Source: Lysobacter gummosus (GTDB lineage: Bacteria; Pseudomonadota; Gammaproteobacteria; Xanthomonadales; Xanthomonadaceae). From it: DNA of 64,000 nucleotides. The notes beneath the pieces were generated by a model. The model was not told the DNA's origin and searched no databases. It saw only the letters and a list, made by a program, of their open reading frames with translations. The stretch covers positions 2,728,001 to 2,792,000 of the forward strand of contig NZ_CP011131.1 of NCBI RefSeq assembly GCF_001442805.1, in the 5' to 3' direction. Made by a program: the position numbers and the translations under genes. The number at the start of each line of letters is the position of its first letter. Within the stretch, counting starts at the first letter, position 1. This document shows, in pieces, positions 40,282 through 49,744 of this stretch.

Positions 40282-41134
40282 AACAAGCTCCATGTTGGGG
40301 GATAGTCCTTAGGGCAAACGATCGGGAACCCGCATCGCGGTTTTCCCGGGTCGACCGCTGCGGCCCGAGTCCGCACCGGTCTTTGGCGAAACGGCACGTG
40401 CGTTTCGCCGGTACAGCCATCCGTGGCCGCGTTGGCGGCGCGTTTTCAGGCGCGCCGTCGTTCCTTATGTCGGCTTTGGCCTTTTGTCGAACTTGCGGTC
40501 GCGAGCGCGGCACTTGGCGGTGCGCACGGCAACCGCGGTCGAAAGAAGACAGGCGAGGATCGCCGCGAGTCGTTGGTGCGCGCATCCATCGATGCGCGAG
40601 ACAACCTCCATGTCCGCAGAGAAAGTTTCTCCAGAAACGTTTACGTATGCATGAGCGCGATCGGCAAGCGTCGATTCCGCAAGCAGCAATACGCCATTGA
40701 ATTCGCTTTGGACGTGATGCGTACCGCAGATGCTCACCATGAAAGACGTGATCGCCGCACGCATCCGGCCATCCGCTCCCGGCCGCTGAATGGTGTTTTT
40801 TGCGTTCGCGCAGCGTCGCCGGCTGGCGGGGAAGGCGACGAATATCCGCGACATGCACGGTTGATAGCCGCGGCGCGCAGCGCGTGCTGTCGTGCAGCAC
40901 GGCATGAGCCGATGCCGGCGCTTATCACCAACCAGCCCACATCCAGAGTGTGAAGCCGTCCGCGCAAATCCGAGCTCGGAAAAAACGCCGGTTGACAGCG
41001 CTGTCATCACGGGACAGTTTCGCCGCGAACCTGGCGTGCGGCGGTCATCCGGCGGCGACGCACGAGCCTGTTCGCACGCAAAGCCGGAGCGGGTCGATGG
41101 GCGTCATTAACGTTTCCAACAAGGATCACACACC
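40282..41134. other. Long intergenic region between divergent secreted-enzyme genes
   Basis: These 853 bases contain open frames on both strands (for example 40465-41010 minus and 40423-40953 plus), but none has a signal, family motif or credible start, and they overlap one another. The region separates the divergent protease and glucanase genes and so carries both promoters. The clear landmark is the palindrome at 40993-41006. Confidence 0.55.
40993..41006. promoter_or_regulatory. LacI-type operator palindrome upstream of the GH16 glucanase
   Basis: TGACAGCGCTGTCA is a perfect 14-bp palindrome with the central CG typical of LacI-family operators. TTGACA, a perfect -35 element, overlaps its left end at 40992-40997, so a bound repressor would block the promoter. 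It lies 129 bases before the glucanase start. No LacI gene is in the window. The -10 box is not clear. Confidence 0.55.
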
Positions 41135-41896
41135 ATGAAACAACTGATGAAAGGCATGGTTTTCGCCGTCGCGTGCCTGTTCGCCGGCGGCGCCAGCGCG
41201 CAGAACTGGCAACTGGCATGGAGCGACGAGTTCAACGGATCGATCGGCCCGAGCTGGGTCTTCGAGACCGGCAACGGCGGCAGCGGTTGGGGCAACAATG
41301 AGCTGCAGTACTACCGCCGCGAGAACGCCGGCATCGAGAACAACGCGCTGGTCATCACCGCCCGGCGCCAGGACTTCAACGGCTTTCGCTACACCTCAGC
41401 GCGCATGAAGACTCAGGGCGTGCGCACCTTCAAGTACGGCAAGATCGAAGCGCGCATGCGGCTGCCGTCGTTCATGGGCGCATGGCCGGCGTTCTGGATG
41501 CTGGGGGCGAACATCTCGCAGGTCGGTTGGCCCGACTCGGGCGAAATCGACGTCATGGAACACATCAACAACGAAAACCGCACCTACGGCACCATCCACT
41601 GGCGCGACCACAACGGCAACTACGCGCAGTACGGCGGCAACACCGCGCTCAACGTCGCCGACTGGCACGTGTACGCGGTGGAGTGGGATGTCAATGCGAT
41701 CCGCTGGTACGTGGACGGCGTCAAGTTCCACGAAGCCAACATCCAGAACGGAATCAACGGCACGCAGGAGTTCCACAACGACTTCTTTCTGCTGCTGAAC
41801 TTCGCCATCGGCGGCAACTGGCCGGGCTTCAACATCGACGAAAGCAAGCTGCCGGCGAAGATGCACGTGGACTACGTGCGCGTGTACCGGCGCTGA
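41135..41896 (+). CDS. Secreted GH16 family endo-beta-glucanase (beta-1,3-glucanase/laminarinase type)
   Basis: The 253-residue product has a signal peptide ending near GGASAQ (about residue 23), then a single GH16 jelly-roll domain to the C terminus. The catalytic signature is GEIDVMEH at about residue 138, with both active-site Glu residues. The aromatic cleft residues (WAPFWML-like segment AWPAFWMLGA) and the closing HVDYVRVYRR are typical. The form with Met in ExDxME is the beta-bulge type common to laminarinases. No carbohydrate-binding module is attached. It resembles the small GluC-type glucanase of Lysobacter enzymogenes, an enzyme used against fungal and oomycete walls; the substrate is inferred from the family. 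AAGGATC precedes the ATG. Confidence 0.93.
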   Translation: MKQLMKGMVFAVACLFAGGASAQNWQLAWSDEFNGSIGPSWVFETGNGGSGWGNNELQYYRRENAGIENNALVITARRQDFNGFRYTSARMKTQGVRTFKYGKIEARMRLPSFMGAWPAFWMLGANISQVGWPDSGEIDVMEHINNENRTYGTIHWRDHNGNYAQYGGNTALNVADWHVYAVEWDVNAIRWYVDGVKFHEANIQNGINGTQEFHNDFFLLLNFAIGGNWPGFNIDESKLPAKMHVDYVRVYRR

Positions 41897-41919
41897 TGGT
41901 TTTAACGACGGCTGCGACG

Positions 41920-41947
41920 GCGTGGCGCCGCCCCAGGGCGGCCACGC
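41920..41947. terminator. Hairpin between convergent glucanase and nitrate operon
   Basis: GCGTGGCGCCGCC pairs with GGCGGCCACGC across a 4-base loop, with one bulge. It sits between the convergent 3' ends at 41896 and 41981 and could end transcription from both sides. No clear U tract follows on either strand. Confidence 0.4.
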
Positions 41948-41980
41948 TGTCGCGGCTGTGGTTGCGGGCGGCCCCTTCAG

Positions 41981-42814
41981 TCAGCGCTGTAAGCGCTCGC
42001 GGAGATCTTCCCCGCCGGCGCATGGGCCGCAGGCAACTTCCTCACGCGCTTGCGCGACGGCCCGCCCGACCAGAATCACGCCCGGCCGATCCGGCCATGC
42101 CTTGTCTGATTGTTCGGATAATTGATCCAGAGTCGCGAACAAGCGCACCTCATCGGGAAGACTCGCCGATTGCACGATCGCGGCGGGGGTGTCGGGCGGG
42201 AGATGACGCAAAAGCGCCTGCGTCAGCGATTGAATACGCGTCATGCCCATATAGATAACCAGCGTGGTTCCGGTGGCCGCCAGCGCGGCCCAGTCGGGCT
42301 CGCCGTGATCGTGCGTATGCGCCGTCACGAAGGTGACCCCATGGCAATGATCGCGATGGGTAAGCGACATGCCCAACGCAGCGGCGGCGGCGAAGCCGGC
42401 GCTGACGCCGTTGACGATCTCGACCTCGATGCCGGCCTGCCGCAGGAAGGCGATCTCTTCGCCGGCGCGCCCGAACAGCAGCGCATCGCCGCCTTTCACC
42501 CGCACGACCCGTACACCCTGCATCGCATAGCGCCGCATCAGGCGGCAGATGAAGGCTTGCGGTGTCGAACGGCAGCCGCCGCGCTTGCCGACGCGCACGA
42601 TCCGCGCCCGCGGCGCCAGCTCGGCGATGCCGGGCGCGACCAGATCGTCGAGCAGCAGAACTTCGGCGGCGGCCAGCACCCTGGCGGCCTTGAGCGTCAG
42701 CAGTTCCAGGTCGCCCGGCCCCGCCGACAACAGCACGACCTTGGTGTTGACGCGATCGCGGAGGCGGGCGTGGCGCGGCGATAGTTCGTCGTCGTTCGTC
42801 ATCGATGACCTCAT
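41981..42814 (-). CDS. cobA: Uroporphyrinogen-III C-methyltransferase (SUMT)
   Basis: The enzyme transfers two methyl groups from SAM to uroporphyrinogen III, giving precorrin-2 for siroheme. The 277-residue product has VVLLSAGPGDLELLTLKAARVL near the N terminus, followed by LLLDDLV, VGKRGG, VVRVKGGDALLFGRAGEE and GVSAGFAAAAALG, all standard SUMT motifs. The Pro-rich GPGD SAM loop is intact. I place the start at 42814, where ATGA overlaps the nasA stop; an internal Met at 42802 is an alternative. As last gene of the nitrate operon it would make precorrin-2 for the siroheme of NirB, completing the pathway with the precorrin-2 oxidase/ferrochelatase at 51759. Confidence 0.93.
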   Translation of the reverse strand: MRSSMTNDDELSPRHARLRDRVNTKVVLLSAGPGDLELLTLKAARVLAAAEVLLLDDLVAPGIAELAPRARIVRVGKRGGCRSTPQAFICRLMRRYAMQGVRVVRVKGGDALLFGRAGEEIAFLRQAGIEVEIVNGVSAGFAAAAALGMSLTHRDHCHGVTFVTAHTHDHGEPDWAALAATGTTLVIYMGMTRIQSLTQALLRHLPPDTPAAIVQSASLPDEVRLFATLDQLSEQSDKAWPDRPGVILVGRAVAQAREEVACGPCAGGEDLRERLQR

Positions 42815-45573
42815 GCGCGTTGCGGTTGCCGGCACAGTTGCGCCAGTTGCGGAAGACACGAGCCGCAGACGGTGCCGCAGCCCAGGCGCTGCTGGAGTTC
42901 GCGCACGCCGGCGCCTTGCGCCACCTGTTCGCGGATAGCGGTTTCGCCGACCTGCATGCAGTTGCATACCAACGCGTCGCGCAGGCCGTGGCCGGACTGC
43001 GCGAACACGGCCAGCCCGGAGCCACGCCAGGCACGGCCGGACAATGCACGTTCCAGCAAGGCTTCCTCGATGCGGTGAGGCTGCGTGTCGCTCAGCAGAA
43101 CGCCGTCGATATGGCGCTCGCCGGCTTCCGCGCGCCATATCACGCGCTTGAGCAAGCCGCGCCGCGCGTCGCGATATTCCACGCTGTCGGCGCCCGGCGA
43201 CAACGTGAGCGCCTGGGTTACCGCATCCAGCCAGGCGTCGGGCGGCGCCTGCGCGTGCGCGGCCCGCAACGTCAGCCAGGCGATGTCGTCGCCGGCGCCG
43301 GGCTCGGCCGCGAAACTGAGCTCGGCGAACGCGCATTCCTTCAACAGCGGCTGCACCGCGGCCTGCAGACTCAACACCTCTCCGCGTCGCGCCGCCAATA
43401 GATGCCAGCCGAATTCGGCTTTTTCCACGCGCACCGCGGCATGCTTCAGCTCCGGCTGCTGCGAGCGCGCGTCCACCGCCGGCTGGGTCAGTTCGTTGAT
43501 GCCGCCGCTGGACAGGAACTGGCCGCTCCAGTGCATGGCGGCGAATACCGTGCCGGAGGCGAGTTCGTCCGACAACTGCAGCGCGAGCACCAGTTCGCCG
43601 CGCTTGCCGGTCACGCGGACCAGCTCGCCTTCGGCCAGCCCGCGCCGCGCCGCGTCCTGCGGATGCATGCGCAGGCCCGGTCTGGGGCTGTGCGCGAACA
43701 GGCCGGGTACGCGGCCGGTGCGCGACATTCCGTGCCACTGATCGCGCAGTCGGCCGGTCAGCAGGCGCAGCGGATAGTGCGCCGAAATCGCTTCGGCGAC
43801 GGGCCGGTACGGCGTCGGGTGAAAGCGTGCGCGGCCGTCGGCGGTGGCGAAGACGCCATCGGTGTAGCGGCGCGCTTGCCCCTGCACGGCGTTCGCCGGG
43901 AACGGCCACTGCTGCGGCCCGTCGGTTTCCAGTCTCGCGTAATCCAGGCCGCCGATGTCGAGGTCGCGACCGACGGTCAGGCGCCGGTGTTCGTCGAAGA
44001 TCGCCGCGGTGGAGTCGAACGCGAACAGCGGCGCCGCGCCCGGCGGCGCCAGGCGCGCTTCGAGACGACGCGCGACTTCATTGGCTATCCACCAATCGGG
44101 CTTGGCTTCGCCCGGCGCGGCCACCGCGGCGCGCACCCGCGAGATGCGGCGCTCGGAATTGGTCACCGTGCCTTCTTTCTCGCCCCAGGTGGCGGCGGGC
44201 AATAGCACGTCGGCATAAGGCACGGTGTCGGTATTGCCGAACGCTTCCTGCACGATCACCAGTTCGGCGCGCTGCAGGGCTTCGCGCACATGGCCGATGT
44301 CGGGCATCGAATGCACCGGGTTGGTGCAGGCGATCCAGACGGCCTTGACCTTGCCGCTGCGCAGCGCATCGAACAGCGCGACCGCCGGCAGCCCGGGCTT
44401 GGCCGACAAGGTGTGAGCGGGCAGTCCCCACAAACGCTCGACCTGCGCGCGATCCTCCGCGACTTCGATGTCGCGATGCGCGGCGAGCATGGTCGCCATG
44501 CCGCCGACTTCGCGTCCGCCCATCGCGTTGGGCTGCCCGGTCAGCGAGAACGGGCCGGTGCCGGGCCTGCCGATCTGTCCGGTCGCCAGATGCAGGTGGA
44601 TCAGCGCCAGGTTCTTGTCGGTGCCGTGCACGGACTGGTTCAAACCCATGCAATACAGCGACAGCGTCGCCGGGCTGCGGCCGAACCACTCCGCCGCCTG
44701 GATCAGATCGGCGACCTCGATGCCGCACAATTCCGCGGCCATGCGCGGCGTGTATTCGCGCAGCAGCGATTTGAGTTCGCCGAATCCGCTGGTGTGGCCG
44801 GCGATGAAGGCCGGGTCGATCAGGTCTTCCCACAGCAGGTGATGCAGCATGCCGTTGAACAGGGCCACGTCGGTGCCCGGCTGGATCGCCAGATGCAGGT
44901 CGGCCATCGCCGCGGTGTCGGTGCGGCGCGGATCGATCACGATCCAGCGCACCTGCGGATCGTCGCGGCGGGCGTCTTCCAGTCGGCGCAGCAGCACCGG
45001 ATGCGCATAGGCCATGTTGCTGCCGGCGAACAGCACGGTCTTCGCCAGTTCCAGGTCTTCGTAGCAGGTGGGCGGGCCGTCCGCGCCGAAGGCCAGCTTG
45101 TAGGCGGCGACCGCGCTCGACATGCACAGGCGCGAATTGGTGTCGATGTTGTTGGTGCCGAGCAATCCCTTGGCGAGCTTGTTGAAGACGTAGTAGTCCT
45201 CGGTCAGCAGTTGCCCGGACAGATAGAAGGCCACCGCGTCCGGGCCATGCTGATGGACGATGTCGGCGAGGCGATCGGCGACGGTGTCCAGCGCCACCGC
45301 CCAGTCGACACGGCGGCGCGATTGCTGACGATGCGCGCGCAGTTCCGGCGCCAGCAGCCGGCCCTGCGTGCTGTGCGCGGTTTGCGCCAGCGTGCGGCCT
45401 TTGGTGCACAGACGGCCGTGGTTGGCCGGATGCGCCGGGTCGCCTTCGACGCCGACGATGCGGCTGCCGGCCGCATCGCGCTCGGCGTCGATCAGCACGC
45501 CGCAGCCCACGCCGCAGTAACAGCACGTGGAGCGGGTGCGCGTGCGCAGCAGGGGGGCGGCAGAACCGTCCAT
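42811..45573 (-). CDS. nasA: Assimilatory nitrate reductase, molybdopterin catalytic subunit with C-terminal [2Fe-2S] domain
   Basis: The 920-residue protein reduces nitrate to nitrite in the cytoplasm; it has no Tat or Sec signal. The N-terminal [4Fe-4S] motif is CCYCGVGCGVLI...GRLCTKG (about residues 18-62). The bis-MGD-binding domains carry NIDTNSRLCMSSA, the Cys serving as Mo ligand, and the C-terminal cofactor cap is LLTGRLRDQWHGMSRTG. A final BFD-like domain (about 870-915) has CNCMQVGE and CGTVCGSC for a [2Fe-2S] cluster, as in Klebsiella-type NasA, which takes electrons without a separate ferredoxin protein. Its ATG shares a base with the nirD stop (TGATG), and its stop overlaps cobA, so expression is coupled throughout. 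No separate NasC-type reductase gene is visible. Confidence 0.95.
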   Translation of the reverse strand: MDGSAAPLLRTRTRSTCCYCGVGCGVLIDAERDAAGSRIVGVEGDPAHPANHGRLCTKGRTLAQTAHSTQGRLLAPELRAHRQQSRRRVDWAVALDTVADRLADIVHQHGPDAVAFYLSGQLLTEDYYVFNKLAKGLLGTNNIDTNSRLCMSSAVAAYKLAFGADGPPTCYEDLELAKTVLFAGSNMAYAHPVLLRRLEDARRDDPQVRWIVIDPRRTDTAAMADLHLAIQPGTDVALFNGMLHHLLWEDLIDPAFIAGHTSGFGELKSLLREYTPRMAAELCGIEVADLIQAAEWFGRSPATLSLYCMGLNQSVHGTDKNLALIHLHLATGQIGRPGTGPFSLTGQPNAMGGREVGGMATMLAAHRDIEVAEDRAQVERLWGLPAHTLSAKPGLPAVALFDALRSGKVKAVWIACTNPVHSMPDIGHVREALQRAELVIVQEAFGNTDTVPYADVLLPAATWGEKEGTVTNSERRISRVRAAVAAPGEAKPDWWIANEVARRLEARLAPPGAAPLFAFDSTAAIFDEHRRLTVGRDLDIGGLDYARLETDGPQQWPFPANAVQGQARRYTDGVFATADGRARFHPTPYRPVAEAISAHYPLRLLTGRLRDQWHGMSRTGRVPGLFAHSPRPGLRMHPQDAARRGLAEGELVRVTGKRGELVLALQLSDELASGTVFAAMHWSGQFLSSGGINELTQPAVDARSQQPELKHAAVRVEKAEFGWHLLAARRGEVLSLQAAVQPLLKECAFAELSFAAEPGAGDDIAWLTLRAAHAQAPPDAWLDAVTQALTLSPGADSVEYRDARRGLLKRVIWRAEAGERHIDGVLLSDTQPHRIEEALLERALSGRAWRGSGLAVFAQSGHGLRDALVCNCMQVGETAIREQVAQGAGVRELQQRLGCGTVCGSCLPQLAQLCRQPQRA

Positions 45574-45917
45574 CAGCCGTCGCCTTCGAGCGCGAGCCAG
45601 ACATCGCCGTGTTCCACGCGCACCTGGAACCGGTGCGCGCAGCCCACGTCCGGCGCCTGCGCCTGGCCGCTGCCCAGGGCGATGTTCCAGCCGTGCAGCG
45701 GACAGGTCACGGTGTCGCCGGCGACGATGCCTTGCGACAGGGCGCCGCCCTTGTGCGGGCAACGGTCGCGCAGCGCGAATACGCGATCCTCGCCGGTGCG
45801 GAACAGCGCGATGTCGTCGGCGCCGTCGCGCTTGAGCACGCGCGCGCCAAGCGCGGGGATGTCGTCGAGACCGCACACGCGCAGCCAGGTGAGAGAGTGT
45901 TCCATGACGGCGTCCAT
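45573..45917 (-). CDS. nirD: Nitrite reductase (NADH) small subunit, Rieske-type
   Basis: The 114-residue product pairs with NirB. A Rieske fold is clear and the cluster ligands are present: CPHKGGAL and CPLHGWNI. The small subunit of E. coli NirBD is usually described as Rieske-like without the cluster, so this one probably carries [2Fe-2S]. The start at 45917 lies two bases after the nirB stop; a second Met at 45905 is possible. The protein is cytoplasmic. Confidence 0.93.
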   Translation of the reverse strand: MDAVMEHSLTWLRVCGLDDIPALGARVLKRDGADDIALFRTGEDRVFALRDRCPHKGGALSQGIVAGDTVTCPLHGWNIALGSGQAQAPDVGCAHRFQVRVEHGDVWLALEGDG

Positions 45918-45919
45918 GC

Positions 45920-48376
45920 TCAGTTCTCCTGCCCGGCCAGCTGGGCGGGCATGCGCAGCGGCTCGTACTCGCGCGGCCGGCGGTCCTCGCGCACGCGCGC
46001 CTCCCACGGGTCGATCAATCCGTCCAGCGCGTACAGCAGGCGTTCGTACAGCGACTTGCGATCGGCGGCGTCGTCGACCACGCGCCGGCGGATGTAGTCC
46101 AGGCCGACGCGTTCGATGTAGTGCACGGTGCGATCCAGGTAATACGCTTCCTCGCGATACAACTGCAGGAAGGCGCCGGTGTATTCGCGCACCTGATCGG
46201 CGGTCTTGACCTTGGTCAGGAACTTGGCGACCTCGGTCTTGATGCCGCCGTTGCCGCCGACATGGATCTCCCAGCCGGACTCGACCGCGATGATGCCCAC
46301 GTCCTTGATGCCGGACTCGGCGCAGTTGCGCGGACAGCCGGAGACGGCCAGCTTGACCTTGTGCGGACTCCACATGTTGGCGAGCATGGTTTCCAGGTCG
46401 ATGCCCATCTGCGTGCTGTTCTGCGTGCCGAAGCGGCAGAACTCGCTGCCGACGCAGGTCTTCACCGTGCGGATCGACTTGCCGTAGGCGTGGCCGGACT
46501 TCATGCCCAGATCGCGCCAGACATCGAGCAGATCTTCTTTCTTCACCCCGAGCAGGTCGATGCGCTGGCCGCCGGTGATCTTGAGCATCGGCACGGCGTA
46601 CTTGTCCGCCACGTGGGCGATACGCCGCAGTTCGTCGGCATTGGTCACGCCGCCCTTGATCTGCGGTATCACCGAGAAGGTGCCGTCCTTTTGGATGTTG
46701 GCGTGAGCGCGCTCGTTGATGAAGCGCGACTGCGGATCGTCCGCGGCCTCGCGCGGCCAGGTCGAGATCAGGTAGTAGTTGATCGCCGGGCGGCAGGTCG
46801 CGCAGCCGTTGGGGGTGCGCCACTGCATGAACTCGTAGGCCTGGCGGTGCGAGAGCAGGCGGTGTTCGGCGATCGCCTTGCGCACCTCGGCGTGGGTATG
46901 CGAGGTGCAGCCGCACACGGCCTTGGTCTTGGGCGTTTCCTGGAAGTTCGAGCCCAGGCAGTTCATCAGGATCTGCTCGACCAGCCCGGTGCACGAGCCG
47001 CAGGAACTGGAGGCCTTGGTGTGCTTCTTCACCTCGTCGATGGTGAACAGCCCCTGCTCGTTGATCGCCTTGACGATCGCACCCTTGCGCACGCCGTTGC
47101 AGCCGCATACTTCGTCGGCGTCGGCCATCGTCACCGCTCGGTTCTGTCCGGCGGTGCCGGAGTCGCCGATGGCTTTCTCGCCGAACATCAGCCGATCGCG
47201 CAGGCCGTCGATGCGGCCGCCGTCCTTGAGCAGCTTGAAGTACCAGCCGCCGTCGCCGGTATCGCCGTAGAGGCAGGCGCCGACCAGCTTGTCGTCCTTG
47301 ATCACCAGTTTCTTGTAGACGCCGCCGGCCGGGTCGGACAGTACGATCTCCTCGCTGCCGTCGCCGCCCATGAAATCGCCGGCGGAAAACAGATCGATGC
47401 CGGTCACCTTGAGCTTGGTCGAGGAGACCGAGCCGGCGTAGATGCCGATGCCGTAGTGGGCCAGATGATTGGCGCAGACCTTGGCCTGCTCGAACAGCGG
47501 CGCGACCAGTCCATAAGTGATGCCGCGATGCGAGGCGCATTCGCCGACCGCGTAGACGCGCGGGTCGAAGGTCTGCAGCGAGTCGTTGACCATGACGCCG
47601 CGGTTGCAATAGATGCCGGCCGTCTGCGCCAGTTGCGCGTTGGGACGGATGCCGATCGCCATGACCACCAGATCGGCGGGCGCTTCGCTGCCGTCGGAGA
47701 ACCTCACCGCGCGCACCTCGCCGTGGTCGTCGCCAAGCAGTTCCGTGGTCGAAGTGCCCAGGCGGAACTTCAGGCCGCGCTCGCGCAGCGAGTTTTCCAG
47801 CAGCCGCCCGGCGACGGGGTCGAGCTGGCGTTCCAGCAGCCAGCCGGCCAGATGCACCACGGTCACGTCCATGCCGCGCTGTTTCAGGCCGTTGGCCGCC
47901 TCCAGTCCGAGCAGGCCGCCGCCGATCACCACCGCGTGTTTTTTCACCTTGGCCGCTTCGATCATGGCGCGGGTGTCGTGGATGTTGCGGTAGCTGATGA
48001 CGCCGCGCAGGTCCTTGCCCGGGATCGGCAGCACGATCGGCAATGAGCCGGTCGCCAGCAGCAGACGGTCGTATTGCGCCTGCGTGCCGTCGGCGGCGAT
48101 GACGCGCCGGTGCACGCGGTCGATCCGCTCCACTTCCTTGCCCAGATGCAGCTCGATGCCGTGCTCGGCGTACCAGGCCATGGGGTTGAGCACTATTTCG
48201 TCGAAATTCTGCTCGCCGGCCAGCACCGGCGAGAGCAGGATGCGGTTGTAGTTCGGATAGGGCTCGGCGCCGAACACGGTGATGTCGTACATGTCCGGAA
48301 CCAGCTTCAGCAACTCCTCCAGCGTGCGCATGCCCGCCATGCCGTTGCCGATCACCACGAGTCTGGGCTTCTTCAT
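45920..48376 (-). CDS. nirB: Nitrite reductase (NADH) large subunit, siroheme/[4Fe-4S]
   Basis: The 818-residue enzyme reduces nitrite to ammonium with NADH. FAD- and NAD-binding folds come first (VVIGNGMAGMRTLEELL; HAVVIGGGLLGLEAANGL). Two BFD-type cysteine clusters follow (VCGCNGVRKGA...SSCGSC, about residues 423-470; VCGCTSHTH...NGCATCRP). Then come the ferredoxin-like half domains and the siroheme/4Fe-4S site: TCVGSEFCRFG and SGCPRNCAESG supply the four cysteines. Length is normal for NirB. I place the start at ATG 48376 (MKKPRLVVIGNG); the frame stays open upstream into the narK region by chance. It lies 26 bases after narK and two before nirD. Siroheme supply is encoded by cobA (same operon) and the gene at 51759. 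Confidence 0.96.
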   Translation of the reverse strand: MKKPRLVVIGNGMAGMRTLEELLKLVPDMYDITVFGAEPYPNYNRILLSPVLAGEQNFDEIVLNPMAWYAEHGIELHLGKEVERIDRVHRRVIAADGTQAQYDRLLLATGSLPIVLPIPGKDLRGVISYRNIHDTRAMIEAAKVKKHAVVIGGGLLGLEAANGLKQRGMDVTVVHLAGWLLERQLDPVAGRLLENSLRERGLKFRLGTSTTELLGDDHGEVRAVRFSDGSEAPADLVVMAIGIRPNAQLAQTAGIYCNRGVMVNDSLQTFDPRVYAVGECASHRGITYGLVAPLFEQAKVCANHLAHYGIGIYAGSVSSTKLKVTGIDLFSAGDFMGGDGSEEIVLSDPAGGVYKKLVIKDDKLVGACLYGDTGDGGWYFKLLKDGGRIDGLRDRLMFGEKAIGDSGTAGQNRAVTMADADEVCGCNGVRKGAIVKAINEQGLFTIDEVKKHTKASSSCGSCTGLVEQILMNCLGSNFQETPKTKAVCGCTSHTHAEVRKAIAEHRLLSHRQAYEFMQWRTPNGCATCRPAINYYLISTWPREAADDPQSRFINERAHANIQKDGTFSVIPQIKGGVTNADELRRIAHVADKYAVPMLKITGGQRIDLLGVKKEDLLDVWRDLGMKSGHAYGKSIRTVKTCVGSEFCRFGTQNSTQMGIDLETMLANMWSPHKVKLAVSGCPRNCAESGIKDVGIIAVESGWEIHVGGNGGIKTEVAKFLTKVKTADQVREYTGAFLQLYREEAYYLDRTVHYIERVGLDYIRRRVVDDAADRKSLYERLLYALDGLIDPWEARVREDRRPREYEPLRMPAQLAGQEN

Positions 48377-48402
48377 CGCTGTGTCTCCGTCATCGACCGC
48401 AC

Positions 48403-49611
48403 TCAAACACGCGCGGCGCTGAGCGCCGCCCACTGGTGGCGCCACTGCTTGCTCACGTTCGACAGCAGGCCCCAGGCGAGCAGCGCGCAGCCGGCGAACG
48501 CCCACAAGCCCAGCGCGTAACTGCCGGTGTGTTGCTTGAGCACGCCCAGGCCGGCGGCGAGCAGGAAACCGCCGATGCCGCCGGCCATGCCGATCAGTCC
48601 GGTCATCAAGCCGATGTCGGCGCCGAAGCGTTGCGGCACCAGTTGGAACACCGCGCCGTTGCCGGCGCCCAGGCAGAGCAGGGTGGCGACGAACAAGGTC
48701 ACCGTTATCGCCGCGCCGCCGACGCCCTGTCCGGCGGCGGCGACCAGCACCGCCACCGACAGATAGACCGCGAGCAGGGTGCGCGTGCCGCCGATGCGAT
48801 CGGCGATCACGCCGCCCAGTGGCCGCATCGCCGAACCGGCCAGCACGCATGCGGCGGTCGCCCAGCCCGCGATCTTGGGATCGAAGCCGAACTGATCGTG
48901 GAAATAGCCGGGCAAGGCGCTGGCGAAACCGGCGAAGCCGCCGAAGGTGATCGAGTAGAAGAACATGAACCACCACGAATCGCGGTTGCCTATCAGCACA
49001 CGGCCGTAGTCGCTGAAGCGCTTGCGTTCGATTTCTACCGGCGCATCCCTGGCGCAGGCGAAAAACACGATCATCACCAGCGCCAGCGGCAGGCAGGCCA
49101 GGCCGAAAACCGCTTCGTAGCCGAACGCCGCGGCCAGCACCGGTGCGAACAGCGCGGCCAGCACCGTGCCCGAGTTGCCGGCGCCGGCGATGCCGAGCGC
49201 GGTGCCCTGGTGTTCGGGCGGATACCAGCGCGAGGCCAGCGGCAGCGCCACCGAGAACGAGGCGCCGGCGATACCGAGCAACGCGCCCAGCAACAGCACC
49301 TGGGCGAAGGAATGCACGCCGAGCCCCCACGCCGCCAGCAGGGTGAGCATGACCGCGGCCTGCGCGAGCAGCCCGGTGCGCTTGGCGCCGATGGCGTCGG
49401 CCAGCATGCCCAGGAACAACCGCAATATCGCGCCGCACAGGATCGGCACGGCCACCATCAGCGCGCGTTGCTGCGTGTCCAGGTGCAGGGCCTGTGCGAT
49501 CTGCACCTGCAGCGGGCCGAGCAGATACCACACCATGAAGCTCAGATCGAAATACAGAAACGCCGACAACAGCGTGGGCGCATGTCCGGCCTGCCAGAAG
49601 GATCGATTCAC
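48403..49611 (-). CDS. narK: Nitrate/nitrite transporter, MFS (NarK/NasA type)
   Basis: The 402-residue inner-membrane protein has twelve hydrophobic segments and the two nitrate signatures of the NNP family: GIAGASFSVALPLASRWYPP in TM5 and GFLLAAGLGVLKQHTGSY/FGGFAGFASALPGYFHDQFG in the second half, rich in Gly as usual. It is single-domain, in the range of the proton-coupled NarK1/NasA type. As the first gene of the assimilation operon it would bring nitrate in. The start at 49611 is about 190 bases downstream of the predicted transcription start, leaving room for the leader described separately. Confidence 0.93.
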   Translation of the reverse strand: MNRSFWQAGHAPTLLSAFLYFDLSFMVWYLLGPLQVQIAQALHLDTQQRALMVAVPILCGAILRLFLGMLADAIGAKRTGLLAQAAVMLTLLAAWGLGVHSFAQVLLLGALLGIAGASFSVALPLASRWYPPEHQGTALGIAGAGNSGTVLAALFAPVLAAAFGYEAVFGLACLPLALVMIVFFACARDAPVEIERKRFSDYGRVLIGNRDSWWFMFFYSITFGGFAGFASALPGYFHDQFGFDPKIAGWATAACVLAGSAMRPLGGVIADRIGGTRTLLAVYLSVAVLVAAAGQGVGGAAITVTLFVATLLCLGAGNGAVFQLVPQRFGADIGLMTGLIGMAGGIGGFLLAAGLGVLKQHTGSYALGLWAFAGCALLAWGLLSNVSKQWRHQWAALSAARV

Positions 49612-49680
49612 CTGCGCGATCTCCGAATGGAACGCCGCCCGATGCCGGTGTGCCGGCAGGGATGCGATGAGGAGGGGAGG

Positions 49681-49732
49681 GAAAACGAAAAACGGCGCCC
49701 TCCGGTCCTGTTCGAACCGGGTAGACGCCGTT
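49681..49732 (-). terminator. Intrinsic terminator in the narK leader (attenuator)
   Basis: Read on the minus strand, AACGGCG (49732-49726) pairs with CGCCGTT (49697-49691), with an inner CCGGT/ACCGG pair, and is followed by TTTTTCGTTTTC. It lies inside the leader, about 70 bases before the narK start, so full operon transcription requires antitermination. Confidence 0.8.
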
Positions 49733-49744
49733 GTCTTGGCTGGA

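Noticed and set aside
40465..41010. 181-codon minus-strand frame in the long intergenic region.
   Set aside because: It has no plausible ribosome site or domain, and overlaps an equally open plus-strand frame and the LacI-type palindrome.
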